A stretch of 64,000 nt of DNA from Sphagnum compactum (lineage: Eukaryota > Bryophyta > Sphagnopsida > Sphagnales), in the NCBI GenBank assembly GCA_965153455.1, contig OZ234493.1:1364001-1428000 (forward strand). Direction: 5' to 3'. The position numbers and the translations under genes were made by a program. The notes beneath the pieces were generated by a model. The model saw only the letters and a program-made list of their open reading frames with translations, was not told the origin of the DNA and did no database searches. Within the stretch, counting starts at the first letter, position 1; each line of letters starts with the position of its first letter. This document shows, piece by piece, positions 1 through 12,501 of the stretch.

Positions 1-2142
1 TCAATTAAAAGGGTATTTAAGAAAAGAGTTTTCCTTCAATAATTCTCAGTGCAGAACAATTTTTCTGCAAAATTCATTGTGGGTTATTTTTTGCTGTGTG
101 ATAAACAAAGTACTTCTCACTTTGAATAGCAAGGCTGACAGTATTCCTTACCTTTGAGGTTACAAGCTTAGTACATTCTTGGAGGAGGAGGGACTCTCTG
201 GGGATGTCATATAAAAAAAATGTAGAAAAACAAAAAAAATAAATTGTTAGAGCTCACACAAATGATGCAAACCTGTCAAATATGTTTGATCACCATTGTC
301 AAGTATTTCTCAGAGAACATTAGTTTTCTGTAGTTAATTTGTTGTTGGAACCAAGTTCAATGTCAACAAAGTTCCTAGTTGTTTTTTTTTTCTCCTTTTC
401 TTTTTGGGTTTTAATTTCAAGGACTATTTCTGGAGTCTATTTATGCGAATATTTTTATATGTGTGTGACTTTGTTAGTTTTGATCATGTTGGCCGTCTAT
501 GTAATAGCATAAGACACAATTGAGAACACACACATAAGATGCTAGAAATGAAACAAGAAAGAAAAAAGAGACTTAAAAAATTGCTGATGAGAGTGGGCAA
601 CAATTAGTAACAAAATCAGATGTGTGATATCTCCAGTACTACGGTGTCACAGACAATATCAAAGCTTTCCATAAGTGTCCAACTAAATAGGACTTAGAAG
701 TTGCAAAGTCTGAGTGAGCATCTCTTGCTTACAATCCACTCTTGATAATTAGCTGCTGCTGCCCACACTAACTTGGTGTTTTATTTTTCTGTTTTTTTGC
801 GCTAGGAATTACTTTGATTGGCTATCACAAAAAAAATATTGAAGCATTGGGCATACCCAGAATAGAATCACACACCAACTTTGTTTTGGTAGCTCTACTA
901 TATAGATAAGCATTTGGTCAATTTCATCAGCCTACTGCAACAGTACTTACTACAGACATCCTTGATTTGCAGCCCCCATGTGCTTGCTCTTTAACTGGGT
1001 TTAAGTATTATTACTTGAGAAAAGAAACAAGTGGGAAATGATGTAAACAAGGAAAAAGCCTGCACTTCACTTGAGTGATGATTTTACAATAAAGATGATT
1101 CTTAACTTGCTACTGTTAAAGCATTGACACACACCCATTGCAGCTGGATTATGAGATCTTTTTTGAAGCTATTAAGCTGATGAGGCTGGAGGGAGTGACT
1201 GACTGAGAACCTCTTTCCATTGCCCATATGCACTTTTTTTTTCCAGGAGACTTACAGAAGTCTGTTGCTGCCAGAGAAAACACCTGTCCAAAAATCTAGA
1301 CTTGGTTAGTGTAGTACCCTTGGCGGCCTTCGACAACAATTATGTTATGTGTAGAAATGTTGAAATTTTCCCCAAAATTTATTGCAAAGAGCAAAATCTC
1401 GCAAACGAATGTGTAGAATCTTTTGGAATATTCAGTAATATTCGGTTTTCCACATGGAATCTTCAAAATTAATTAATTATATAACAGACATGTGTTGAAG
1501 CTGCCTCTGTAGCTAGCACCTTAAGTAGAGAAACAAGGTTGGTGTTGTGAGAATGGTGTCCCACATGAGAAATCTCGTGGGAGGGGGTGTGTTAATGGGT
1601 TGGGCTTTTATCTTCATAATAGAGATCATCAACCTTTAACTTTGGTACATACTTCACCTAATCCCATCCCAACAAAATCACCAACTACATTAGTGGTGAG
1701 AAGAGGAAGGCAAAGCTTCAAAAGTCTTGGCAACTTGCTAATGATGTTTCATTAATTGAAAAAATAAATCGAGTGACAAGGTTGAAAAAGAAAACAAATG
1801 GTGATACTTGTACCATGTGGAAGAGATTGCGTACCCTGTCGGTACCCCTGTCGCCAATAATTTTTTTTAAAAAAAAAAGAAAAAGTAGTGCAAGTTGAAA
1901 GGGATGTATAACACAAAAAAGTCTTCTGCTGGGGTGGGGTACTGGTGACCACCGTACGCGAGAGAGAGAGAGAGGGGGCGAGAATCGGTAATTGTGTCGG
2001 AGGCTTGGTTGCATCGAAGCTTTGATGATGGATTGTTGAAGGGTAATTTTTAGGGAGTTCCTTGTGATATCAACTATCTGCCTGCGAGATTGTTTTGCGA
2101 GATTGAGGAGATCTGTGGGGAGTTTTTTGGGGTCCATGCCCA
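1..2142. other. Upstream intergenic DNA
   Basis: No gene is recognised here. The sequence is AT-rich with short homopolymer runs and many stops in all frames. A stretch near 461-525 resembles another near 54714-54780 (see findings). The last 200 bases are more GC-balanced, hold a GA tract at 1960-1974 and probably form the promoter and 5' UTR of the ankyrin gene that starts at 2143. Confidence 0.5.
1960..1974 (+). repeat. (GA)n tract 5' of ankyrin gene
   Basis: A short GA run lies about 170 bases before the ATG at 2143. It is one of seven such tracts 5' of the genes in this window. GAGA motifs are bound by plant BASIC PENTACYSTEINE proteins, so a promoter or 5' UTR role is possible but is inferred. 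Confidence 0.7.
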
Positions 2143-4786
2143 ATGGCATCTTTGCGGGATGCATTGTTTACAATAGCAGTTGAAGGCAGCGAAGAACAGA
2201 TGCGGAAGCTCTTGCAGGATCCGGAAGTGAACGTGAACGAAAAACATACTTACTCGCTGGTTGCATTACACCAGAGCGCGGAGTTCAATCTCGATATCGG
2301 CGTGACTAAGGTACAATCAAGTATGCAAAAAAACCAAAGCTAGATAGTGGTCTTGCTTCAAGAAGAGGGGAAATTTTGCAAGCGAATTGCAATACTTTAC
2401 TTGACCGAGTCCTTTGTTTGCCAGAAGTATTCCGTAGTGAGGAAAAACTTCGTCAGTGAGGAAGAGGCATAGAACCTGAGTCGTCTTACAGTTCGACTGA
2501 CACCCCCCCCCTTTCCCTTTCTTCCTTGATCTCTTTTGTCGCAAGGCATTGTTGGATCATCCTCTTATCGACGTGAACTCCCGTGATGAGCAAGGACGAA
2601 CACCACTACATGTCGCTTCATGGAAGGACAAGAGGTTCGAATGCGTCCGATTGTTGCTTGACAGATCGAATATAGACGTGAATATTGCCGCCAAATTCGG
2701 TTTCACTCCTCTCCATGCAGCGGCAAGGTTCGCTTGCCCGAAGGTTCTGGAGCTTCTTTTGGCGGATTCCAGAGTGACAATCGATGCCAAAACGGTAGAT
2801 GGGTTCACAGCTCTTCATCTGGTAGCAGAAGGCGGCCAGAACAACCATCCCCATGCGGGAGGCGTACGACCTTGGCAAGACAGGTGTCAAGTGGTGCGAA
2901 TGCTGCTTGAAGCAGAACAGCAACAGAGAGCACGGAACCTCCCCTGCAATTTGAACAAAGAGGATGTTCTCAAACGGTTTCCCATTCATTACGGAGTGGA
3001 ATGTGACAGCGTGAACGTGATGAAAGAGTTGCTCAAGTGGGAGGACGACAATATCAGTGCACTGGATCTCTATGGATTTGCACCCTTGCACTTGGCGGTC
3101 CGATCAACAGCTAATCATCGAACTGTGGTAGTGGAAGCGCTGCTCCAAGTGCAGAACATCGATGTAAATATTGCATCAGTGAGGTCTTCATCTGATGTGC
3201 AACCGTTGCAGATGGCAGGCAAGAACGATGGTGGGTTGAATCTATTCTTCCCATTTCAGCCACTAGAAGCACCACAGGAAAGCAGCACACATCTTACTCC
3301 ATTACACTTTGCAGCAAAGATGGGATCTAGAAGGATAGTCGATTTACTGTTGCAATGGCCCAGGATCGAGCTCAACGTGCAAGACTCGAGAGATTATACG
3401 CCCCTACACTTCGCGGCACAGGATGGGCATGTGGAAGTTGTGCAAAGATTTCTTGAAGAAGGTCCGGGCCGAGTGAATTTCGAAGCCCGGGATGACGAGG
3501 GTGTCACACCGTTTTGGCGAGCGACATGGAATGATCGAATGGAAGTTGTGAGACTGTTGTGGGATGTTCCTAGCAGACAAGAGCATGACAGAATCGACAT
3601 ATTGCTTCCGAGATTACTAACAGGAGACCAAAACCTGACAACAGTGAGATTTCTCGTCAGCAGTTTCCCCACTGACAAACTGATCCAGGTGATTGAAGAA
3701 ATGGGGAATGCGGATGATCTCAATCTCGAAACAACAAGAGCCAAGCTTTTGGCCAGACTTGAGACCGAAGTCGCTTTCCCGAACAGTAGCAGAAGTCAAG
3801 ATGAGACTCTCTTACACTGGGTTGCAAAAAATAACCATTGGAAATTGATTCCGCAGATCGTGATCAGTAAGCGACAGACGGGTGGATTCGTGAATCAGAT
3901 GGACTTTGCACAAAATACAGCACTTCATTACGCAGCTAAGGCCGGCCATGGCGACGTAGTGAAAACACTCTTGGCACACGCTTCAGAATTGGATCTCAAT
4001 CTGAAAGACAGAGATGGTGACACACCACTACACCTAGCGACAAAGAACGGTCGCGTACATGTGGTGAAAGCTTTATGCCAGAATCCGGATCAACAGCGAC
4101 TACGAGCCAATGAAGAAGATGCACAAGGCGAGACGTGTTTACAGTATGCCACGGAGCACGACAACATTCCAAAAGAGATTGCAAACACATTAATGGATCG
4201 TTCAGACGTGAAAGATTTCTTAGATAGACATTACAGAGATAGACAAGTCTTCGTCGATGCAGCCAACGCACTTCTGGTCGGAGGTGCACTCATAGCCGGT
4301 CTTTCCTTCGCAAGTTGGTTACAGCCACCGTTATCATTCGTGCCTTACTACCAATTCCCACAATCGACACCTGCAACACCACCAGAGACATACGAGACTT
4401 TCGCTGCAGTGGAGCTTCACTCCAGCCTCCGTTTGTTTTGGACATTCAACAGTCTTTCCTTCTTCTTCGCGATTGCCACAGTTCTGTCGGGAGCAGAAGC
4501 CGCCTTCCCGGATTTGGACACGGTATTTGTAGTGAAAGCGGTACAAACTGTACGCAGGGCGTTGATCTGGACATCGATTCTACTGGTGTTTTCCGTGATC
4601 ACTGTGCTGGGAGCTTTTGTATGCGCGGGTTTTGTCGTGTTGCCTCCCATTGCAAGAGATGTGAACAACATGAAGATTTCAACCGTGTTCGGAATGCTGG
4701 TTTGTTGCGTCGTGCTCTTCAAATTCTCCGCCAAGCTCTTCAGAGGCATCTTCAAAATCATCAAGCGGACATCCGAGAAATGGTAG
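2143..4786 (+). CDS. Ankyrin-repeat protein with four-helix membrane (PGG-like) C-terminus
   Basis: Two coding exons, 2143-2310 and 2546-4786, are joined in phase 0 across a 235-base GT-AG intron, giving about 802 residues. The join restores an ankyrin repeat: exon 1 ends ...DIGVTK and exon 2 begins ALLDHPLIDVN. Residues from about 5 to 600 hold a long run of ankyrin repeats, with recurring TPLHxA(A) turns such as GRTPLHVA, GFTPLHAA and DYTPLHFA. The C-terminus has a hydrophilic linker and four hydrophobic segments at about 629-650, 684-705, 728-755 and 769-790. This is the architecture of the plant ANK-PGG/ACD6-like membrane proteins, which include immune and salt-stress regulators in flowering plants. 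The gene probably encodes a membrane-anchored protein-interaction scaffold; its ligand is unknown. The four-helix region lacks an obvious canonical PGG tripeptide. It is convergent with SQD2. Confidence 0.85.
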
Positions 4787-5116
4787 AAAGCACCACCGTT
4801 AAAAACAACAACAACAAGAGCGACAACAGGAGCAACACAACACAACACAAGAGCAGCAACAATTACAAACCCAAACATTTTCTTGAACAAGAAACAACAC
4901 TCTCTTCCTTGAAAACTCATTTTTATGAATTTATTTTTAATTGTCAAATGCAAAATATTTACCCTAGTACCTGAATGATTTCAACATAAATTAATTTTTT
5001 TTTCATTTTTCTGAATTTTTTTGAAAACTTATTTGTTACTTGTGCCGAAATTTTCATAAAATTATTGAAAAAAAAGTTGTTACTTACTTGTGCTGAAATT
5101 TTTATAAAATTAAAAA

Positions 5117-5152
<36 letters not shown>

Positions 5153-7645
5153 ACTTGCGCCAATATTTTCATAAATTTTTTTTAAAAATAAAAATCTGCA
5201 AGTTTTTCACTGTCAGGGTTTGAGCCGCAGACCTTTAAAGTTCAAGAAATTAAGACAAGGTAGGTTACCGAAACAAAAACCAATAGGAAAGTGTTGCGAC
5301 ATGATTTTCAAATTTTTTTGGAAATCTAATGACTTTTCTCTCACCAAAGAAATACGTGATTGAATATTCTTTTTTCATATTCATTTTTCACATTTGTGCA
5401 AAATTTCCCCCCCAAAAAAAAAAGAAAAAAAAAGGAGATTTGACATGATTCTGTTGTGCATTTGAATGTTTTCAATCACATTGTCACATTTTTAAAGAAT
5501 TATATAATTTTTTGTGTATGAAGGGTGCTTTTAACCATTTTTGGAGAAGATAGTTTCATATTTAGTTTTGTGACTCACAGATTGATTGATGACAAAGTCA
5601 CTTGGGGTCGGGTGCACATTTAAGAAGGTGGTGTTGGAAACAAAATGTCTGGTGTTGGAAACAAAATGTCAAAAGATGATTGTAAAATCCTTGTACAACC
5701 AAATTAGGATGAATCATCTCACCCAGTTTCTCGGGGCCAAAATCCATTGAAGTTACTAATATACTCTCTAATGATTCACAACAAACTATCCCTGCCTTGC
5801 CTTGCAAGGCAAGGCCAAAAAAGAGTAGCATCCATTGCTTGAAGGGACCACTGCAGCATGCAATTCGTAAGGAGAACTTTTTGCATATATGTTATTGAAA
5901 ATTCAGCTTGAAAAAACAGCATGAAATTGTTGAAACTTGGCATTTCATTAAGCCCCCGAATGACTATAAAATAGAGTTGGAAATAACGCACCAAGTGGAA
6001 GATGGAAGTGTCGAATTCATTTGTATGTTTCCATTGGCAGCTCGCGGGACTGGAGACTGTGATGAGGATCAAAGTGTGATCCAGCCATCAAGAACCCTGA
6101 AAAAATATATTCAACTTTGGTGGCAAATTAAGAGAACAAGATCTTCCAAGACACCCTCTCAAGAGGTACTACCAGTCATAAGAAATTTGGTACATTATAT
6201 CCATTAATTAAGAAAACACATAAACAAGCAAGCACAGGAAGAACACAAAAAATTGTACTTGAAAGGTTAATTGTAAGTGGGTGAATCCATTATCATTAAG
6301 TCAATTTTTTCCTTCATTCTTTTTTCCCTTATAATCTTTAAATACACCAAATGCTATTTCACCAACAGAACAATCAACATGAGTTCAGTTCCTAAAGCAA
6401 CTGATGCTTGGAAATGGGTCTTTTAGTTCCAAAACTCCCCAAAGCACCCAAAAAGAAGTTTTGAAAAAACAAAAATCTAAGGCAAGGAAATTGGCAAAAA
6501 TACAATTCAGAAGCTTTGAAGCCAGCAAATTTTCTGAAGGAAAAAAAAATGTAAAACTCTTTTTGAATTCCATTTGAATCCCACAAAATTACAAAGAGCG
6601 TGGCAGAACATTCTTTTTCTTCCTGGGAACTCCAGTAGTAAAAGGAAGGACCATTCTTTGCAACAATGATCTGACTCTCAAAGTCACAAACTTTATATTT
6701 GATACATTGATTCTGTTCTCCCAAGCTGGTTTGAGAACGTCATCACCACAAGAAATTCACAATGCACAAATTCACAAACCTTGTTTGCTTGCTACATTGA
6801 GCCACACACAATCCTTGCTGCCCATGCAAAGAGCTTACAGTCTTGGAAGAGTCTCAATGATCTGGTCCCACACCAGGGCGACTTCTTGTTGTGTTTGCTA
6901 GAAGCTGCAGCCAACAGAGACAACATGAAGCGCGGAACAGCTTGGTTACTTACTTTTGGATTCCATCAATGTCAAAAACCCCACTAAACTGGCAGCTCAA
7001 TCCAAGCTCTTTGTGACAGTGAACAGTCAGAAGAAGGTCCAACTATGTTTTCATCACTAGAACAGCGTGGTTTAATCTAAGACTACATATAGCAGATGTA
7101 ACAATCTTAGAATAACTTGCCCATATGCAAGAAAAAACACTTCAAAATGAAAGCACATGTGGCCAATTGGAATGTGTAGTAACTAGAGAGCAGCTTCACA
7201 GCAATCACTTTTGCAACGCAGACAATAGGTTTACTCATCAGTTCCGTCATCTCATTTAATGAATACAGAAGCCATGCTCACTCTTCACCTTCCACATGAG
7301 ACCAGGCTTCAAATATAGTGGCAGAAAAGATAATTCCTCTACCTGAGAGAGTAACCTCATATTCATGTGTATTGCAAGATAGAACATTGCAAAATGGACA
7401 AGAAACTAATGAAAGAAAAAGCACATATCAGTCAGTCAAGCACCTCGCCGAAACAGAAGAGCTTGAGCTTGGCTGCAATGAATCTAAATCGAACCTCTAA
7501 ACTTATAACCAAGTCAAGCTGAAATCTGAAGATTAATCCCATCAGCTCAAAGAGATGAAGTAGAGCTGACATGCACATATCATTATCAGAGATCAGGTAA
7601 ATCACTTATACAGGGGCTTAGGACCAAAATTGAAGACTGCAGTCA
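4787..7645. other. Intergenic DNA between ankyrin gene and SQD2 3' end
   Basis: The first 200 bases after the ankyrin stop are rich in AAC and probably form its 3' UTR. Beyond that the DNA is AT-rich with a TA microsatellite and no recognised gene. Reading frame 5908-6207 (+) could encode 99 residues, but I recognise no family in it. The part near 7500-7645 is probably the SQD2 3' UTR, since that gene ends at 7646 on the minus strand. Confidence 0.5.
5120..5148. repeat. (TA)n microsatellite
   Basis: About 14 TA units lie in AT-rich intergenic DNA downstream of the ankyrin gene. Confidence 0.95.
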
Positions 7646-10600
7646 TTATGAGCCTTGTAGCTCAGGACGCTTGAACCATCCCAAGAATCTATTTGCAAGC
7701 TGCTGTTTCCTTCTTCGCCAGAACCAGATTGCAGCACTGTACTGCTCGTTCCGTACTTGTCTGGTACTTGCCCGCCAGTCAAATTTCTCCACCTCAGCAC
7801 GACCTGCAAGAGGAACTCTTTGTTGGATTACAATTGCATGTCAATGGCCAAAAGGAAAGTGAACTTAGCAGACCTTGACATGCGCCTTGCCTTCCACAAA
7901 TGCAAACTGCTCAACCAAAGTCACCAAAAACATCTCCCAGTTTTTGTGGTTGTTCCACATTCCACTGAGAGACACATGATGCCTTGTTGGTCAAACTCGC
8001 TATTCAGAAGACTATACATGAAGCTGAGGCACTTAAGAAGTATTTTTCAGCATAGAGAGGACAGGGTAGTCAACTTTACCTGCAGAGCCAACCTTCTCCC
8101 GTAGCTCAGGAGACTCCAATAAGGCCCTGAGTTTCTTTACACAATCATCCACGTCACCTGGTGTGTAAAGAAATCCTGTCTCCCCATCCTGGTTCACAAT
8201 GTCGGGTATCCCACCTGCTCTGGCAGCAACAACCGATACTCCACAAGCCATAGCCTCTAGGACAACAAACCCTAGAGTTTCAGACTCTGAGGGAGTGATA
8301 AAAACATCCCCACTTGCATAGGCCTGTGAGAGTTCCTCCCCTTGCAGCATGCCTGTGAAGGTGACATTCATTCCTTGAAACATTTGCTCCAAGTCAGCCC
8401 TGCATTGACACCAACCTTCTGAGCAAAGTGACAAAAAGACCATCCAACATAACATTTTCAGTAGCTGCTCTCAACTCAGCTAAGACACCTTGAAACCTAG
8501 ACACCCAGTGAATATAGTGGAACTCACCTGTAAGGTCCATCGCCTATAAATGCAAGGTATGCTTCTGGTATTCTGTCCATAACCCTGCAATGCAGAAAAA
8601 GCTCATCTTTCATGATCCAGAACCTTCAACCCAATCAACAAACCAGATAAAGTTGACAAATTTTCCAGTTTAGCCTGACCCAATCAGACATCTATGCTGA
8701 TGTTCACGCTCTGCATATACTCAGTGTCAAGCAGATGGGTTGTAGGTCTCACAACATTAATGTGACTACAGTTGGTCCTTTCATTAGCTTGCTATGAAGA
8801 AAATCCCAGTCAGAAAGACCTGGTAATAAGACTAACCTCTTTAGAAAATCAAGATTTTTTTCTACCCCAAGTCTCCCGACATGCACTACGAGGGGAGCAT
8901 CTGGCATTCCATTACTGCAAACCAGCACCATTACAGAAGCAATCAGACAATTTCAAACCTGCCCATCAGCACTAATCCCTCCAATAGATAAGTGGCCTTT
9001 GATTAATAGGTATTCCTCCATAATACATTCATTCATGATCAGTACCAAAGATGTTCAATTGAACATAGGTGTCCACGCACAGTCTCTTCAGTGTCAATGC
9101 AGCTTAAAAAGCTGAAAAAAAACTTGGAGTGCAGGAAATCCATTTAGCATAACATCCAATGGCAACAGAGCTATTAACTCCATGTAGAGGTCCAAGTATC
9201 TTGAAACACCCTGAGAATGAAGAAACATGCCACTCTAGTTTGAAAGCAGTACTCACGTCAGGCGGTTACGCATTTCCTGGCTCTTGAAGCGTGGGTGGAA
9301 GCTCTCTGAATCCACACCCTTTCGCCATATGCGAATCTTTTCAGCTGTAGCACCCAAACACAAAGACAAATGATCAGATTTAACCTGAGACCGTCTTTAA
9401 TAAGTTAGAGCTAAACATGCAGCCCTTCCAAATCAGAACCATCATTAGCAAACTATACCCCTTTCTTATCTAAGAGATAATCTTATGAGAGTGGCTCACA
9501 AAAGTGTCAGACCATTGCCTTCATCACAAATAGCAGTGACAAGCTGCCATGACTACCTTAATCAGCTCCTGATGGTGGGTGTAGATAAGTATATAATAAT
9601 CAGCGCAAATTTCAGACAAACCATTACAAAAATTTGGGTACTGAGTTTCTGTCATGTTTCCAGAAGCAACAGGTAGACTCAGCTGAGATGCCAACTAGCA
9701 CTCAAGAGACATAGCTATCTGTATGCAACAACCTTGCATTGTATCTATGAGCAGGTACCTGTTGAAGCTCCAGCAGCTTTCATTTCCTTCCCAAGAGCGT
9801 GTGACATGACCAATGTAAGATCTGCTGCTCTGTGCAAAAACTCTTCACATACAAACAAAGACAGTAAAGTCAGGTTGATTCACCTTCAATAACTACCTGA
9901 AATGTTTGTCAAGCCCAGAAATGCAGCATGGTTCAAGAAGATGGGAAGGGGACTTACTGATTATGAACCACATAGGTTTGACAAGCCAACTAAATGTGTA
10001 CTTCGGAATATACCTGCACACATCATAAGCATACACGAGACAGTGACAGTCAAGGAAAGGAAGAGTGATTTTAGTGTAATCAGTGGCAAACACTTTTGTT
10101 CTTGCAATAAAAGCTGCTATATTAATAATGATGGCCCAGTAGGCAAAAACATATATCACCACCTCAAGTGCCAACAGGAGAACAATCCACACTTACATGG
10201 GTACATGGGTATGATAAGCCATCACCACAGGAACACTAAGAAGCTTAGCTATTACCAATGCTCCAAACACCTGGCCCCATACACAGACTTTCCTTTGTTG
10301 TAATGTTTCATGCACCAAGCAACACATGCTCTACCTTCCCACAAGTGTACAGTGGGGCTCTCATGTATCCCTGAAGCAAATACACCAATTTGCCAACTGA
10401 TCTCTGACAACACCATCAGCCAATGGAGAAGATACTCTATCACATTCCCAAGGAATGTACAATGGTACCTAGACTTAGGTCTCCTCACACCAAGACCAGC
10501 CTTCCACTTGGAAGCAGGGTACATAGAACAGCAATCAATAAAACAGAACAATAGACGTTGTTGAGGACCCACCATTATTCCAGGAGATGATGCATGAATG

Positions 10601-12501
10601 ATGTCAGGTTTGAAGTTCATAACCTCCTTATAAATGCGAGGGCTCAAAGCGAGAGACAAGGGAACGGTTTTGTACCAGGGGCAAGGAAGACTGCCAAACC
10701 ACATACCAAAGCACAACAATAACGACCCACATCGATCAATCAATCAGTCATCAAAAGGTTGGCACCCACAGATGTCTAAGCATGACCCAAGAGTCCATCG
10801 CTCTCTCTTATGAGAACTACATTTCCTCAATGACATCTGTTCAACTTCTTTGCAAGGACTGAGCATCAATTAGAATTCCACCTCTGTCTGGACATCAAAC
10901 AACAACAACAAGAGTCTTGAGTAGACAGACACCTTTACCTCCAGGAACCAATCACCTTTGCACCATAGAATTCCTTAGGCACTCCAATGTGCGTTGTGAC
11001 AACCAGGACCTGCAAATCCCAAACGACAACATAAGGTTAGAAAGTAAGTCAAGATCACAGATAGTTTGAAACAGTTCTGCTGCAATGCTGATTGTGATGG
11101 ATACGAATCCCAGAAAGACCACACTGACATGAATGGACAATTTGGCCTAGTCCTGACCTCTTCCTTCCTTCCTATGCTGCCTAAGTTTCTGCCCAAGAAC
11201 CAGCAAGATGTTGAGCATACACACATACTTTCAAGAAAGCTGCAAGCATGCAGATCCTTCTTCCACCCCCTTACCTCATCTCCCAGCTCTCTCAAATACC
11301 GAATGAAGTTCTGATAGCGGTTTTTGTATCCCGACACATACCTACATACAAGCGCACGCATGCATACCACCAGTTCTATCCGAATCAACAACACATAGCA
11401 AAGACCACCCCAAGGAACAAAAAGAAACATTAACAAGAACAAAATCATCAGCAAGATCAGATTTTTATCTAAGACCCATGAAAACCACTTGTATGTTCCT
11501 GAATCCATCCACCCATCCTGTTGATCATAGTAGGAACCCTTGAGATGCATGCAGAATGGTGGGAACTAACTATAGCAGATGATAGGAACCCTTGAGATGC
11601 AATTGTAATGGTGGGTACTAACTACAGAATGTATGCTAGGAACCCCTGTGATGCATGCAGAATGGTGGGTAATAACTACAGAATGGATGCAGGATTTTGC
11701 TTACATGCTAAATTGCAACCTGCAGTGAACAGGAGGTCATGCCCTGGTCAGGGTTGAGCATTCTGGGATTCAAAGAGAAGAAATCATAGACAACAGACAG
11801 CAGGCCCGAGGCATCTCAATCATTGTAGTAGCAAAAACCTTCAATGAAACTGCCAATTCAATCTCTAGGTTTTGCCAGAAGGCATGGACTGAGAGAGGGA
11901 AGGACTAAGGGTAAGGTGCAAACAGAGCAGAAGAGGAAGCAAAAGCTCATCAAGGGGTAACAGGAAGAAGCTGCTTCTGTAAGACATACGCAAATGGCGA
12001 TGGCTCCACGAACAATGCGATACGACGCGGCTTGTGAGCCCATTCCTTGGCATACTCCTCTTGCTCGCTGAGTTCGGAAGGCACGATCGTTGTGGTGGTG
12101 GTTCCACCGCTGCTGCTGCTGCTGCTGCTGCTATTGTCACTACTGCCACTTGCTTCTTCTACGGAGCTCGGCTGCTGCAGCGCAGCGACGAGCCCCGACC
12201 ACGGCGCTGGTCCTCTGCAAGAATCGGACCAGGATGATGGCGACAAAAATCGCGTGTGGAGGAAGAAGCCGGAGTTCTTCGGCGTCGACGAGCATGTGAG
12301 ACGACCAGGAACTCCCCTGCTGCTGCTGCCGCCGCCGCTGGAACTGGCAAGTCCGTCTATGCGATGCAGCACTACATGCTGCTGCCAATTGCTGCTGCTG
12401 CTGCTGCTGCAGCAGCAGCTGTTCCTAGCTTCCTCGGCCCTGTGCACAATCCCGTGGGCAGACAGGATCGGGGATCGGCATTGAACTCTTAGCGTCGCCA
12501 T
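7646..12501 (-). CDS. SQD2: Sulfoquinovosyltransferase, sulfolipid synthase (SQD2)
   Basis: This enzyme transfers sulfoquinovose from UDP-sulfoquinovose to diacylglycerol, making the chloroplast lipid SQDG at the inner plastid envelope. Twelve coding exons (high to low): 12501-11990, 11341-11275, 11009-10939, 10690-10573, 10270-10197, 10013-9958, 9842-9759, 9344-9257, 8914-8837, 8584-8528, 8399-8080, 7803-7646. All junctions are GT-AG and every phase closes, giving 560 residues. The first 150 or so residues are a Ser-rich, poorly conserved plastid transit region. The GT4 fold begins at RRIALFVEPSPFAYVSGYKN (about 158). Further landmarks are KPDIIHASSPGIM (244-256), AYHTHVPMYIPKYTFSWLVK, VVHVGRLGVEKNLD, FIGDGPYR, and the nucleotide-sugar EX7E motif ESETLGFVVLE with acidic residues E442 and E450. 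Length and motif order match plant SQD2. The ATG at 12499-12501 is the first one in frame with the conserved body. Confidence 0.96.
11531..11690. repeat. Three tandem copies of a 52-54 bp unit in SQD2 intron 1
   Basis: Copies start at 11531, 11583 and 11637. Each begins TAGGAACCC, continues through GATGCA and AATGGTGGG, and ends near ACTA(T/C)AG. They diverge by several substitutions. The array lies in the first intron of SQD2, between exons 12501-11990 and 11341-11275. Confidence 0.9.
12107..12132 (-). repeat. (CTG)n run encoding serine in SQD2 transit region
   Basis: An uninterrupted trinucleotide run in SQD2 exon 1 is read on the minus strand as a run of serines. A second run of the same kind lies at about 12390-12418 in the same exon. 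Both fall in the non-conserved transit peptide, where length variation should be tolerated. Confidence 0.85.

Noticed and set aside
4315-4974. 219-codon plus-strand frame overlapping the ankyrin gene
   Set aside because: It is an out-of-frame shadow of the ankyrin gene's membrane region running into its 3' UTR.
5908-6207. 99-codon orphan frame between ankyrin gene and SQD2
   Set aside because: It has no recognised motif, no splice partners and AT-rich surroundings; coding status cannot be supported.
11950-12501. Plus-strand frames of 67-145 codons over SQD2 exon 1
   Set aside because: They are antisense shadows caused by serine-codon repeats read as poly-Leu or poly-Ala.
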